Shown: positions 47,646 to 59,204 of the stretch, in pieces
Layout of the letters: the number at the start of each line of letters is the position of its first letter
How positions within the stretch are numbered: position 1 is the first letter of the stretch
DNA from: Akebia trifoliata
Taxonomy: Eukaryota > Streptophyta > Magnoliopsida > Ranunculales > Lardizabalaceae
Assembly: GCA_017979445.1 (NCBI GenBank)
Contig: CM030711.1
Location: forward strand, 9,827,221-9,891,220
Length of the DNA: 64,000 nucleotides
Direction: 5' to 3'
Position numbers and translations under genes: made by a program
Notes under the pieces: model-generated
What the model saw: only the letters and a program-made list of their open reading frames with translations
What the model was told of the DNA's origin: nothing
Databases searched by the model: none

Positions 47646-47774
47646 TATATTTGAATATCTTTTTTGACCAAACTTATATTATTATTCACTTTGAAAAAGT
47701 ACTTTGATAGTTGCCCATTTTGACTAACATGAAGAATAAAAAATCAAGCAACTTCTAATCATTAAGAAAGGTAT

Positions 47775-48078
47775 TTTACATTATAAGATACAAGAAGGTG
47801 ACATATGCAAACGCACATGCAATGTAAGAGCAAATTTATAAATTAACATATTAATTAAAATGCTTCCGAATATTAGAGAGTATAAAAGGATAATTTTGAA
47901 AATAACGAACATGATTTAATGTCACCGGCGTTGATTTTATTGGTTTTTTTTTACCACAACGGCCTTAATTATATTAAATTTAAATATAAAAATGAGAGTA
48001 TTTGCGGGATCCAAAATTTGGTGTAGAACCACTTCTACTTTGACTTCTCTCATTATAATAATAACAACGAGATAGGAT
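47775..48078. repeat. Dispersed repeat, paired with 59205-59480
   Basis: GACATATGCAAACGCACATG, then TATATTAAATTTAAATATAA and the end CTCTCATTATAATAATAACA match the second copy block for block over about 300 bp. Non-coding; class unknown. Confidence 0.5.
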
Positions 48079-48169
48079 GTAATCTATGTTGCTAAAATTA
48101 ATGGTGAAGAAATCCTTTACTCACAGCACTTAGATATAATGTGCAGAGGAGATTCATTGAGTGTTCCAA

Positions 48170-48365
48170 ATTTTTCTATATGCTAACAATTTTCTGACTC
48201 GATTTTTTTCAATCAGTTGACATGGCAAGAACACATAACCATTGATATTTTTCTTGTGTATCCCGAAGAAATGATCTATGGTTCTGTACCCTTGCCATGT
48301 CAATCGAGTATAGATTGAGTGAAAAGAATCAAGTCAGAAAATCAAGACTCTTTTCAATAAGATTT
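48170..48365. repeat. Palindrome, CATAGAT/TATCCC family
   Basis: CAATCAGTTGACATGGCAAG pairs with CTTGCCATGTCAATCGAGTA, and TTCTTGTGTATCCCGAAGAA lies near the centre, with CTATGGTTCTG on the right arm. About 195 bp. Confidence 0.6.
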
Positions 48366-48604
48366 CGACATTGATGATTGTAAAATAATTTTTTTCTAAA
48401 TCAATAAGAACTTGAATTCTTATAAGTAATAATTTATACTTCTAGGGTCACTGGTACTCAAATTAGAGTTGACTCATAAATAATTCATTAGTATGACAGA
48501 CAAAGAATGATTGTTACTGCCAAAAACTATCATATTAATGGTTAGTGTATTTATCATTGAAAGTGAATTGATATATACTTTTATCGCCTTCATCTATATT
48601 TTGA

Positions 48605-48800
48605 TTTTCTAACTAGAAAGTCTTTACTCAGTCAATACTCGACTAATGTGTTACGAACATGAAACCATATATCTACTTCCTCGGGATTCACAAATGCAAA
48701 TTCCCATAAAAGATGTGCATTTGTCTATCCCGATAAAACAAATCTATGGTTTCGTGTCCATAACATGTCAACCGATTGAAGATTTTTTAATTAGAATATC
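48605..48800. repeat. Palindrome, CATAGAT/TATCCC family
   Basis: GAACATGAAACCATATATCT pairs with AAATCTATGGTTTCGTGTCC, around CCTCGGGATTCACAAATGCA. The outer arm GTGTTACGAACATG pairs with CATAACATGTC. Confidence 0.6.
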
Positions 48801-48849
48801 AGCACTCCTATTCTTTATTTCTTCTTTTCGTTCTTTTAAGACATTAAGC

Positions 48850-49092
48850 ATGAATAGAATCGTGTTAATCAAACTACCCCACGTGGCACACTCAATTGAC
48901 TCTCCTTACATGACAAGTTTAGTAACCGTAGATCCATGTCTCGGAATATAAGATTTTCTCGGGATACACATTTTAATGGGGAAGTGCAATTTCATATGCC
49001 AAGATAGACAAATCTATGATTCCCAAACTTATCACGCCAGAAGAATCGATTGAATGTGCCACGTGGGGTAGTCAGATTATCACGATGCACTT
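48850..49092. repeat. Palindrome, CATAGAT/TATCCC family, near HIG1 gene promoter
   Basis: The best-kept member: CTACCCCACGTGGCACACTC pairs exactly with GAATGTGCCACGTGGGGTAG, and inner arms are GTAGATCCATG and TCTATGATTC. Both ends carry a G-box-like CCACGTGG. It lies about 300 bp upstream of the HIG1 gene TATA box. Confidence 0.7.
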
Positions 49093-49304
49093 GAATATTT
49101 ATTTTCTCTAGGAGTCTGACCAACCGTTGTGGAATATGCCCAAATCATTATAGTCCAACATTTTCTTAGATTTATAACTTATTAGAGCTATTTATTTTTT
49201 TTTTTTATTTTTTTTCTTAATGCATTTAGCTTTTAAATCTTAAATCCTCCGTATCAAAATAATTAATAAATGGTGTGGCAGTAGCAATTCTTAACATTTA
49301 TTTG

Positions 49305-49350
49305 TCACGTGTCAGGAGTTTGACTGCCCAACGCGTCTGACGCACGTCAA
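49305..49350 (+). promoter_or_regulatory. ABRE/G-box and inverted TGACG pair upstream of the HIG1 gene
   Basis: GTCACGTGTC (core CACGTG at 49306-49311) is an ABRE-type G-box for bZIP factors. TGACGCACGTCA follows at 49338-49349, an inverted pair of TGACG (as-1/CRE-like) half sites. Both are within 80 nt of the TATA box, so stress or ABA control is plausible. Confidence 0.55.
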
Positions 49351-49380
49351 CAAATTAGCTTTCTCTTCTTCGTTCTCTCC

Positions 49381-49388
49381 TATAAATA
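49381..49388 (+). promoter_or_regulatory. TATA box of the HIG1 gene
   Basis: TATAAATA, 63 nt upstream of the ATG. This implies a start site near 49412 and a leader of about 40 nt. Confidence 0.65.
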
Positions 49389-49450
49389 CAGTCGCCCAAC
49401 ATAACAGAGTTCATTCACCGCCTCTTTGTCACAGAGAAAAAGATACAAAA

Positions 49451-52400
49451 ATGGCGGAATCAAAGAATACTGTTGAATCTATAAGGCATTGGGTTGTGGA
49501 ACACAAGCTTCGAACCGTAGGTAACGGAATAATTGATTTTTCCCTTTTTTTTTTCATCAAAATTTCATTTTTTTCCCCTTAATTTTCGATATTTTGAACT
49601 TTATTTTGGCTTCTTTTTTTTTACCTATTAAAAAGGGTGTCTTTGGCTGAGCGGATTAGCTGGTTCGATCGCTTACAATTGGTCTCAACCTAACATGAAA
49701 ACCAGCGTCAAGATCATCCACGCTAGGTATAATCTGCATCTCTCCTAACGAAATTATATAATTGTTCTTGTTTTGTTGATTCCCTCTATTTTAATTTTTA
49801 TTTGATAATTTGTGCAAATGGGTGGAAATAATTGATGAAACAAGAAAAAAAAATCCACTTTATGATTTATGGCTTGAGATGGATGGCATTTTGGATTGCA
49901 AATGGGTGGAGATAATTTGATGAAACGGAAAAAAAAATCCATTTTATGTGCATTTTTTCGTTTTGATCGTGTTGAATTGGAGTTCTGATGGGTTATGTAG
50001 TTCATGAGGAAAATTTAATTGGGAGCAGTATACGGTCTATTGAATTTTGATCCAGTTTCTAGATTAACGATAAGCCTTACAAGCTTGAGGAAATTCTAGG
50101 GTTCTTATTGATTTTATTTAGGGAATTGGATATCAAGGAATGAGGTGAGGGAACTTATGAATTTTGTATGGGAAGAAGAGGTTTTATGTATAATTTCAAT
50201 TCAAGATTAGTCTTTTCACCTTTCAAGATTAGTTTAGGAGATCATTAGACAATTGGGTTTTTTTGTAGAATCTTAATGTTGGCTAAACAGCCGTAATAGG
50301 TTAACATCTGGAGAAGAACTCAACCAATTCTCTTGGGAAAATCCATTCGATAATAGAATGATAGACAGCCAATTATTTGAAACCCTATGAAAATTCTAAT
50401 TTGGTGGAAATATGGTTGATTTAGTATACATTTTGCACTGTTTTGTAATGAAGTTTCCTTCACGAATTGGATGTGGGTTTGTTAAGGTTTTAACAATGCA
50501 ACTGTCTAGACGATGTTATCTACGTTGGGGTATTGAAGTCCATTGAATGAATAGACCATGGAATTTGTGTGACACCAAGATGTCTAGATGGACCTTTTTC
50601 ATAGACAAGTATGAATATTGTGCTACCACTTGATACTTACATGCTTATCAATGGATGTCCATTGTAAATTCATCAATGTGTGTGCTGTGGTGGAGGCGGG
50701 AATGCTTAGGCGGGGTGTGAATGACACTTCCTCATCTCTCTTTCTTAATTTGGAAGATGTCCTAACATGTACCTGTGAAATAAATAAACAGTAGAAATCT
50801 CTCAGACAGTTAGGTTTGCCTGGTAAATTTCCCTATTCTTTAATGACCATTATATACGTAGGTAATCATAAGGGGCATCAGTTTCAGACATGAATCCCCA
50901 GCACTATAAATCTCTCTCAAAGCGTAAAAAGCCAATGCTTCTAGAAAATATGTAATGGAGATCTAATTTCTTGCATCAATCCCCACCTCTATAAATCTCT
51001 CTTCAAGTTTCAACTATTAATGAAATTGTTATAACGACATCTTTTTGGTTTTTTAAGGCATCTTCTTTTGTTTTTGTAAATTGACATTTTTTTTTAAACC
51101 TTTGCCTTCGTGGTTTGTAACCAAATTAAAAATGATTATACGCTTTATATTGTAATTTTATATGAATGAAATCATTGTTTGATACCATTACTTGTAATTA
51201 TTGGTATTTGCATTATTGTTTCTCCTTCCCGTATTTTTATAGTTATATCCAGGTACAATCTACGAAGATTATTCTGTTTAAGTCTATCCCCTTCATCCAT
51301 GATTAGCTTAAAAGCTTTCTGCCGGGGAAAATAATTTTTTTTATGTCAGAGAATTTTTTCTTCAAATATTTCCCCACCTTTGACTTTCCGGGTATCTTGT
51401 CTAAATCAAGTTTTTCCCCAGCAATCTTTAAACCCAAAAGAAGTGGGATTTCTTCCACAGAAAACTTAACCACCTTATCATCAAATAAAAACCCTGTATC
51501 CCCATCCCATATCTCAACCAACACCTACAATAGATTATTGCTAATCGTAACTTTACTAACCTTTGATTTAGTGATTATAAGAAAGAAGAAGGGTGTCATC
51601 CGAATTGTTTCTAGGACATCTTCTTGTTCTTTGATTTTTTTTAATTTAATTTCCCGACATTGTCCATGTCGCAGCAATGTCTTAGTCTCTTTGTATGGTC
51701 TTCTTCTTTCATTCTCTTAAATCTGTGAGGAAAATAGAAAAGAAAAAAAAAACAATTAAAAACTTATTGAAGGTTTTGTCCTATTTTAAAAACTTTCTGG
51801 AGAAATTCTCAAACGTTTGCTACAACTTGAATTGTTTGCCCCGACTTGACTTATTTCTAACCAGAAGCCTTTTCTCTCTGTTGTTCTTGCATCGTCAGTT
51901 TGAATGAGGTCACTTCTCTCTGTTTTTTTTGGTTCTTACGTCGAAATCTCCTTGCTGGTTCTTGGTTCTTTGTTTAGCAATCGCTTGGTAAATCAAATGG
52001 GGGAGTGGGAAGGGGCAAGGAAAGGGTGTTTCAAAAAGAGAGTTGTTATTGGCACCCCAATTTCTTAAATTGTTTATCATACCTCAATTAAGATTAAAAC
52101 AAACTATTGAAACATTACGCAAAAGTTTGGTTCAAATTATTATCTCAACATTACAATACTTGTTCAAACTATTTCAGTAGTTTTCACGATTATGATTAGG
52201 CTCATAGAAAATCTTAAACCAATAAATAGAAATCTAGCAAGACAAAACTACTGAGAGAGCTCTTCTATTGGCACCCCAACTTTTAGAAGCCAGCAGGTCC
52301 TTTGGAGCTTGACCGCTAACTCATGAGCAAAGCCGCCTTTTACCGCCCCTCATGCAGCATGAGTGGATAAAAAAGCTGGTTCTATTGGCATATGGATCAT

Positions 52401-54448
52401 TTTATTTATTTTTAATTGGGGTGTAATAAGTAAAAGTTGGGGTGCCGATAATAGCTCTTAAAAAGAGATGGGACTAGGGTTGTAAATGGATCGGATCAGA
52501 CTCAAAATCCGATCCGATAACTCCGGTACCGGATCTATGTTTTGGATTCCAATGCGGTTTCGATTCCAATCTCTTATTAGATCAATCATGTCCCAATCCA
52601 ATAAGGACCCGATCCGATAATATGTTACAAAGTATATAAAATATATTATATATTTGTTTAGATATATATAAGGTTTACTTAGATTTTATATATATAATAG
52701 GGTTTGGTCCCATCTGGACCCGATCCAATTATTAGTGGATCGGATTTGGATCATAATATTGAGTTTTGATAATAAAAAAATCCAATTTGAAAAGGGTCTG
52801 ATCCGATCACCAAATCGACCTCGATCCGATCCAGACCCGATCCATTGACAGCCCTAGACACTACAGTCCAATTTTAAATGGCTTTTACTAATTTGTTAAA
52901 AATATTATTTTTTTGGTAATAAATAATAAAATTTATGTTTTGATAATTTTTCCAAAAAAAGATGGATTCTCTTGGCACACCATTTTTTACCAATCCTTTA
53001 TAAAATGCATGTTAAGTCTTATCCGGTGTTGAGTGCAGCCTCCGCAAATAAAAGTCTCTGTCCACCCCTGCATATAGATATAACTTATGTTACCTGATTT
53101 GTGGGTCACTTGATTCAAATTTTGGTTCATGATTCGCCAATCAAGAATATACCTGATCCTTTGGGGTAGATAGAGATGAGGGTATTTGAAGGAAGTGATG
53201 AGGAAGGGGAAAAAGATGTTGAAGATGGTAAGACTTTGGGGAGAAAAAATATGGATTCTTTAATTGAAGATGAGGGTATTGGATTAATTTTCGTCAGTCT
53301 ATTACTATAGACTAAGGTCAAAGGGACATGCTATCAGTTTGAAAAATTCCGGGGATGTCTAAAATATTATTAATATATGGAGGGGGATGGAAAAATTAGT
53401 GTAAAATGATAGTACTCTTGGTTCACTACTTCACTAATCAAGAGCGAATTGCACCAAACAAGATTGTGGTTCAGTTCTTTAGAAAAATATGGTTCCTATT
53501 AGAAAAAATATTCAAGCCAGAGGTTCTAAAAGAGTGAGAGGAAGACCTAAAAGTGGTGAACGTAAATATGAACACTTCATATTAATAACAGAAGATGTGG
53601 ATCCGAACATGGTGGAGCAAGATTGGTTCCTTGGGATAAAGCTTTAAGGATGGTTGATGAGGACATCATAACCATTAAGAATCTTCAGTTGGATTGAGAA
53701 TTGTGACCCTAGTGGAAGTTCAACTTCTATTGGCATCCCTTCATCCAAACACTTAAGGGATTACTAATTGTAAGATTGTGATTGCCTATGATCCAAGCTA
53801 AGTATTTAGCAATTTCTTATTTGAATTGTTGATGCACTAGTGTTTAGGTTTATTTCTTTATCTAGTCATTCTATATCTGAGATTCACCTTTTTAGGATAG
53901 GCTTCACCATCTTGCATCAATGATGATGTAGTATTATTGACATGTGGAAAATTCATATCCCTTTTTAAGTAGTAACTTGTAAATCCATTGAATGTCTTGC
54001 CTCTTTTGTCATCTATTGCAAATTACCTTTTTGAAAACATATATACACGGCTCGGATTTTCTTCAGAAATATTTAAGTAAGACAGACAGTGAATAGTGAG
54101 ACCTATGGTGAAATCTCAATCCGAGAATTCATCCCCATCAAGGATTTCCATGACAATTTTTGTCTGTAGAGCAATATGGGTCATTGTGACTGGGAATCGG
54201 CTCTTAAATTTTTTTATTTAATTTTGCCTTTTGTTTCTAGGTGACATTTTTGAACAATAAATTATTTATTTATTTTCCTATTGTTGTGCTTTATTTTGTT
54301 TGAATCCAGGCTACATGCACAAGCTCTTACACTGGCTGCCTTAGCTGGGGCTGCAGTTGTTGAGTACTATGACCACCAGTCTGGAGCAAAGGCTGAACGA
54401 TATGCAAAGTTCCTTCCCCCAATGGATACCCACACACACAAAGACTGA
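49451..54448 (+). CDS. HIG1-domain (RCF1/HIGD-type) mitochondrial membrane protein
   Basis: Exons 49451-49520, 49636-49726 and 54310-54448 join in frame into 300 nt, 99 residues. HIG1-domain proteins sit in the inner mitochondrial membrane and assist cytochrome oxidase and supercomplex assembly; plant members respond to low oxygen. Two hydrophobic segments are visible, about 20-39 (LRTVGCLWLSGLAGSIAYNW) and 56-74 (HAQALTLAALAGAAVVEYY), linked by a loop with KIIHARLHAQ. This fits the family motif (Q/I)x3(R/H)xRx3Q except for V at its first position. The start is set by the plant-typical MAESK...VESIR..V opening. Intron 2 is 4583 nt, very long for a three-exon gene of this size, and holds several transposon remnants. 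Confidence 0.92.
51303..51620 (-). pseudogene. Degraded plant mobile-domain (DUF1985-like) fragment
   Basis: The minus strand reads EDVLETIRMTPFFFLIITK, a TAG stop twelve codons later, then LVEIWDGDTGFLFDDKVVKF and SVEEIPLLLGLKIAG. The pattern IR.TPF...L...WD....F.F.D..V.F..E...LL.GL resembles the plant mobile/DUF1985 domains carried by Mutator-like and Ulp1-containing transposons. An in-frame stop and the lack of any following domain make it a pseudogene. It lies inside intron 2 of the HIG1 gene, on the opposite strand. Confidence 0.5.
52255..52458. mobile_element. MITE with GCTATTGGCACCCCAACTTTT ends
   Basis: AGAGCTCTTCTATTGGCACC at the left is matched inverted at the right by GTTGGGGTGCCGATAATAGC. 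About 200 bp. Related single ends occur at 40735-40795, 52026-52090, 57985-58290 and 58405-58460. Confidence 0.65.
52475..52856. mobile_element. hAT-like MITE rich in GATCCGAT
   Basis: Ends are TAGGGTTGTAAATGGATC and, inverted, TAGGGCTGTCAATGGATC, like the hAT-type element at 21780. Repeated GGATCGGAT and ATCCGATCC motifs make it strongly palindromic. The flanking 8-mers (GATGGGAC, GACACTAC) match poorly, so the duplication has decayed or the ends are misplaced. Confidence 0.6.
53515..53660 (+). mobile_element. Decayed RTE-type LINE fragment in HIG1 intron 2
   Basis: AGAGTGAGAGGAAGACCTAA corresponds to the RGRP stretch before the RTE C-terminus, and CCTTGGGATAAAGCTTT to its terminus. The frame is broken throughout. 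It parallels 38120-38300. Confidence 0.5.
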
Positions 54449-54779
54449 AGGAAGACTTGATGAAACATCTATCCCCATACACATTGTTGGATATCTTGCT
54501 ATACTATTATATTTTCAAGCTAACAAGAATTTTAGTCATATTTTGAAGGGGTAGTTGGTAAATGTTCCATATGCAGAGGAAATTTCTTGCTCTCTTAAGC
54601 ACCTTTTAGAGAATTTCTCTATTTCATCTTGAGATGCATATTGTTAATGTTTTCAGGTTATCAGATTAAACGCTTTTGCTCAAAATTTATTAATATTCTG
54701 TATTACATTTACAAGTAATAAGATTTACTCCTATCAAAGGGAAAACTTTGCTATTTATGTACCCTGCTTTCCCTAGTTT

Positions 54780-54905
54780 TATAATGTTTTGAAACACGTT
54801 CGAGTCTGGGATGATTCGACCTGAGGTTCAAATGACACAGCCTGATATTGTGAAAATCACGACAGAGTTTATATAACCTTAGTGTCACTGAGTTTTGTTT
54901 GATGT
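54780..54905. repeat. GAGACGA-rich family, partial copy
   Basis: TTTTGAAACACGTTCGAGTC and GAGGTTCAAATGACACAG fit one side of the family seen at 26.6 and 27.7 kb. Confidence 0.35.
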
Positions 54906-55799
54906 AAAATACTCAATTTTTAGTGATTTAAGAGAGAGGTGTGGGTTATGAGTCACGGATGGAAAATTTTCTCCTTTTCTCTTCATCCTTAGCCTCCACA
55001 GATGAGTTATGTGATACAACTCTAACCATCCATTGATTTTCTTATTTATTGCTCTCTCTCTCTCTCTCTCTCTGAAATTTAGACACTTTTATTTAGGTCT
55101 CGAATCCAGTGTTGTCATCCATCTAATTTTATGTACCTTCTTCTCATTCTCTCAATCTCTATACATAATTGAACCATGGCAGCATAGTTTGTTATATGTA
55201 TTCTAACATTATGTTATCTGCAATGCCACATAAAATAAGAATCATTTGTTACAGCAGAACCAGAAGTGATAGTGGATAATTCAAGAATCAAAGTTGATTT
55301 GTTTTTATAAAAAGAAGATATCAATGAAGAATATACACAAAAAGGTATTTGTTCATGAATATGAGTGGTTTCTTTTTTTTTTTGAATTATAGTTTAGTTA
55401 GATCAAACAAATATGAATATAAAGTTATCCATGAATTCATTTATACTATTAACAAAATATTATATGTAAATTTACAACAACAAAAAAATTATAAATAGAG
55501 ATACAAATTTATTTTTAATAATTTTTTTATTTTTTATTTTATACCTTCAAAGATTAAAGTCCTATATTATGGAACTCATTACCTATTTTTATAGGATTAC
55601 CGTCCTCAAATTCTAACTAACAATTTCCTCCTATTGTGATTTCCCCATGACATGGTCGTAGATCTCACGAATCCATGATTATTTGCATCCTACATTTAAA
55701 TTATCAATTTCACTTTTGAACAGTTGCCATGTTTGAAAAGATCGTCGTTCTTCACGAATAAACCATCTTGTCCAATAAAACGATTCATCTTGTAATATG

Positions 55800-56215
55800 G
55801 GTCAGGATGATGGTTGTAAATCTCATCTCGTACGAGACTGGGACGACTCGCCTGAGCCATCTTGGTATCGTCAATGAACGAGACGGATAGACATGACATT
55901 TCATATCTGCGTCATCTCATGAGATATACTCGTCTGAATCACTGAAACTTGAACCTGGATTTTGTATAATTATTATTTTTTGAAATTTAAATATTCATTA
56001 TCTAAATAAAATATGATTTTATAATAAAAACATCTTCTAGTCTATCTTATTTTATAATAAAAATATATATAATTATTTTCATATAAATATATATGAATAA
56101 ATAATTATAAACTAAGTTAAATGTTTTATCTCATTCCAGATGAGTTGACTTGTCCGAGACAACTCGATCTCATCCATGGATGAGACGACAAACTGAGATT
56201 TAAAACCATAGTCAG
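55800..56215. repeat. GAGACGA-rich family, long copy
   Basis: GAGACTGGGACGACTCGCCT and ATGAACGAGACGGATAGACA at the left, GAGACAACTCGATCTCATCC and GACGACAAACTGAGATTTAA at the right, separated by AT-rich DNA. The two sides are imperfect inverted repeats. Confidence 0.5.
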
Positions 56216-56599
56216 GATGCGACCCAAGAGAAATCATATCCTATCTCGAGGTACCACCATACCTTTAGTATTTTTAGATGAGTGCAACGAGCCTTACTAA
56301 TGATTTCACCCTCACCAAGGGTCTTTGGGCTCACCTTGCGTGCATCCAAAAACATGATCTAATGCTTCAGGACTGTAGAGGACAAAATTCTATGAAGTTC
56401 GAAATAAAACAATCCAATTTTAAGTTTGGGAGTTATGAGGAAGTTCGTTAACTGACCATTTTCAAAATATTGGATCAAACTCAAAAGAAATTGTTTAAAA
56501 AAAAAAAATGAGAAAATCTTACTAAGTTAATGAGGAAAGTATTTCTTTTTCTAAATTACCTTGACTAGGATGTGACCTTATCATCATATGCCATGTATC

Positions 56600-56815
56600 T
56601 TTAGAATGGTTTTAAAACTCGTTTTGACATCTCGTCTCGTTCGTGAATGAGACTGAGTTGTCTCAAACAAGATTTTTTTTTATTAAAAAAAAAAAAACTA
56701 AGAATTTGAACAAATCATATCTTTGAGACAACTTATTAACTCATCTCGTTGGTGGATGATATTGAAACAACTCTAACAAGTTGTCTCCATCTCAAACAAG
56801 TTTTAAAACCATGAT
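56600..56815. repeat. GAGACGA-rich family copy
   Basis: GGTTTTAAAACTCGTTTTGA at the left end and CAAGTTTTAAAACCATGATC at the right end are inverted counterparts, with TCTCGTCTCGTTCG next to the left end. This gives the clearest view of the family's two ends. Confidence 0.55.
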
Positions 56816-56924
56816 CTTCAGTTAACACATATACATGCAAGATTAGTTACATATTTTTTACTTATACTATATCTACTAGAATATATATGAAAAGAAATTT
56901 TCAATTAAATTATCGGACATCCCT

Positions 56925-57085
56925 AAAGTGACTGCAGGACATTGTGTTTGACAGTGAGTTGATGTGATGGTGCACATAAAAGTTAGAACCATACATGCTT
57001 TCACTTATATCTCGAGAAAAAATATTTATGGTATCATGCACATCTCCACATCAACTCACTGCCGAATGTAGTGTCTTATTCAGTC
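56925..57085. repeat. Palindrome related to 12366-12535
   Basis: GACAGTGAGTTGATGTGATG pairs with CATCAACTCACTGCCG, and GAACCATACATGC pairs with ATGGTATCATGCA. About 160 bp. Confidence 0.55.
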
Positions 57086-57185
57086 TATTTAGCATTTTCC
57101 GTAAACTATATGCCCGGAATCTTGTGATTATGATAATATTTTAATATGGTTCATGAAAAAGTATTAAAATTTTAATATCACTTTC

Positions 57186-57219
<34 letters not shown>

Positions 57220-57714
57220 TGTTATAAGATCTAAAGAACTAACTCATATTTTATTTTCTATGATTTGTTCCTATGTTACTTGACTCGTGGGTTCGAATTC
57301 GGATTCACTACTAGAGAATAAACCCGGTTTATAGGGGCAGATAGAGATGAATGTATTTGAATGTTTGAATAATAAGGTAAAAAAGAGAATGACAATAACA
57401 GATTTTGGAAAGAAAAAAAATTTAGAGGGATTTTTTCAAATTATATCAACATGTGGAGGGGAATTTTAAAAAATTAAAAGTGAAATAGAATTCGTTGAAA
57501 TCGAATCGTACTGCGAACTGGTTCGGTTCGTTTTTAACGAATCGGGTAACCCTACTTTGTCTTTGGTCCATCAATTGTTTTTATTTTTTGATTTGGATTA
57601 ATAAATAAGGCTGTCTGTTTGGTAGGGTGCATGATCCTCGGTTCACCAAAACTAAATCATATATTTTCGGAATAAAAAAATTGAAAAAAGGACCTGACCA
57701 ACCTTTAGTTGAAC

Positions 57715-57880
57715 GGTATACTGCCACTTGGTAGTGGACCACAAAGCACAAACGAGAGAATTTGTTGAGGGCCACGTGTACGGTGGACAGTCAACTAGTC
57801 ACTGAAATCTGTCCGACGTTACCCTATTTCTGCTGAAATTACATAAATACCCTTCTACGTTAGTACAATCACAAAAATGC
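57715..57880. repeat. Promoter-like segment shared with 62800-63020
   Basis: GGGCCACGTGTACGGTGGAC, then GTCAACTAGTCACTGAAATC and AAATTACATAAATACCCTT are paralleled in order at 62.8-63.0 kb. It contains a CACGTG core. Possibly two copies of a duplicated upstream region or of an unknown repeat. Confidence 0.45.
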
Positions 57881-57959
57881 TTTTGTATATATTTTCGAAT
57901 TTTTAATTATAAAATAAAAAAATCTGTTTAAGTATTTTATTATTAATGTATTTTAATAA

Positions 57960-58300
57960 AATATATATAATTAATTTAAAGAGCTCCTATTGGCACACCA
58001 ACTTTTACTAATTACACCTAAAAAATCTGCTTAAGTATTTCATTATTAATGTATTTTAATCAAATATATAATTAATTTAGAGAGCTGCTATTGGCACTCC
58101 AACTTTTACAAATTACACCTAAAAAAAAATCTGTTTTAGAATTTTATTATTTATGTATTTTAATCAAATATATAATTAATTTAGAGAGCTGCTATTGGAA
58201 CGACAACTTTTACTAATTACACCCCAATTAAAAATAAAGAAAATAAGCTAATGGTTGAGAGTTAGTAAAGATTGAGGTGCCAATAGAAACTCTCTCTAAT
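57960..58300. repeat. Three tandem units of about 110 bp
   Basis: Each unit runs GAGAGCTGCTATTGGCACTC, AACTTTTACTAATTACACCT, then TATTTTAATCAAATATATAA. Units start near 57980, 58080 and 58184. The unit includes the end of the GCTATTGGCACCCC MITE family, so tandem growth seems to have begun from one MITE end. Confidence 0.8.
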
Positions 58301-59204
58301 TTATTTTTATTTTTTGTGTACAGAACTCTACTTTTTGGGTTTAGGATTTTACACGGAGTCATGATAATCTAATGCCTAACTGATAATCGATTCACTCCTT
58401 AATTTAGAGAAATTCTATTGGCACACAAACTTTCACTTATAATACACCAATTATTTTAAATTAAATGGTTGTTTCATTATTAATGTATTTTAATAAAATA
58501 TATGACAGATTAGATACTAAAGAATGAGAAATATATTACAAGTTGGTGGAAAAAAACCTTTGATTCTAAAAATAATTTATTTTTTATTTTGATGGAGAGG
58601 CTCAACCCAAGAAAAATCCACGATGAAGGAAAACTATTTATTAGTATAAAAAATGCTAACACACACTTGTTTTCTTGGGACAGAGTTGGAATTATAAAAT
58701 ATTTTAAAAAGATTTTCTCTCTTCTCACCATTTTTTGAAAGAAAAAAAATTCACATTTTTTTCTCTCCAATTTTTTTCTCTTCTCTCCCCACTTAACAAT
58801 CCAAATAAGAGAAATCGAAAGAAATTCATTTATTTTCTCTTCTCTCCATTTCTCTCAATCCAAACACAGCCTAAAGAACAAGTTATTGTGGGCATTGAAG
58901 TTACAATATCATATCATATCGAAATAAAAGTGTGTTTATTTGGGGTTACATGTTAAAGTTGACCCCAAAAAAGATAAGGACATTCTAGTCAAATTATTGT
59001 TTTTTTTTTTTTTTTTTGTAAATATAAGTGATTGAAGGGTAATTTGGAAAACCATATAATAATTATTAAAATGTCTAGTAGTGAAAAATATAGATTTGTG
59101 ACTCACTTTTTAGAATTTTCCTTGCAAAGATTTATTGAATTAATATGCATAAATGCTAATTTAAAAACTTTGAAAAGACTGTTTCCTTCGTATTTATTTA
59201 GACT

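Noticed and set aside
49754..50005. 83-codon minus-strand frame in HIG1 intron 2
   Set aside because: Built from a short internal duplication (AAATGGGTGGA..AATTTGATGAAAC); no domain.
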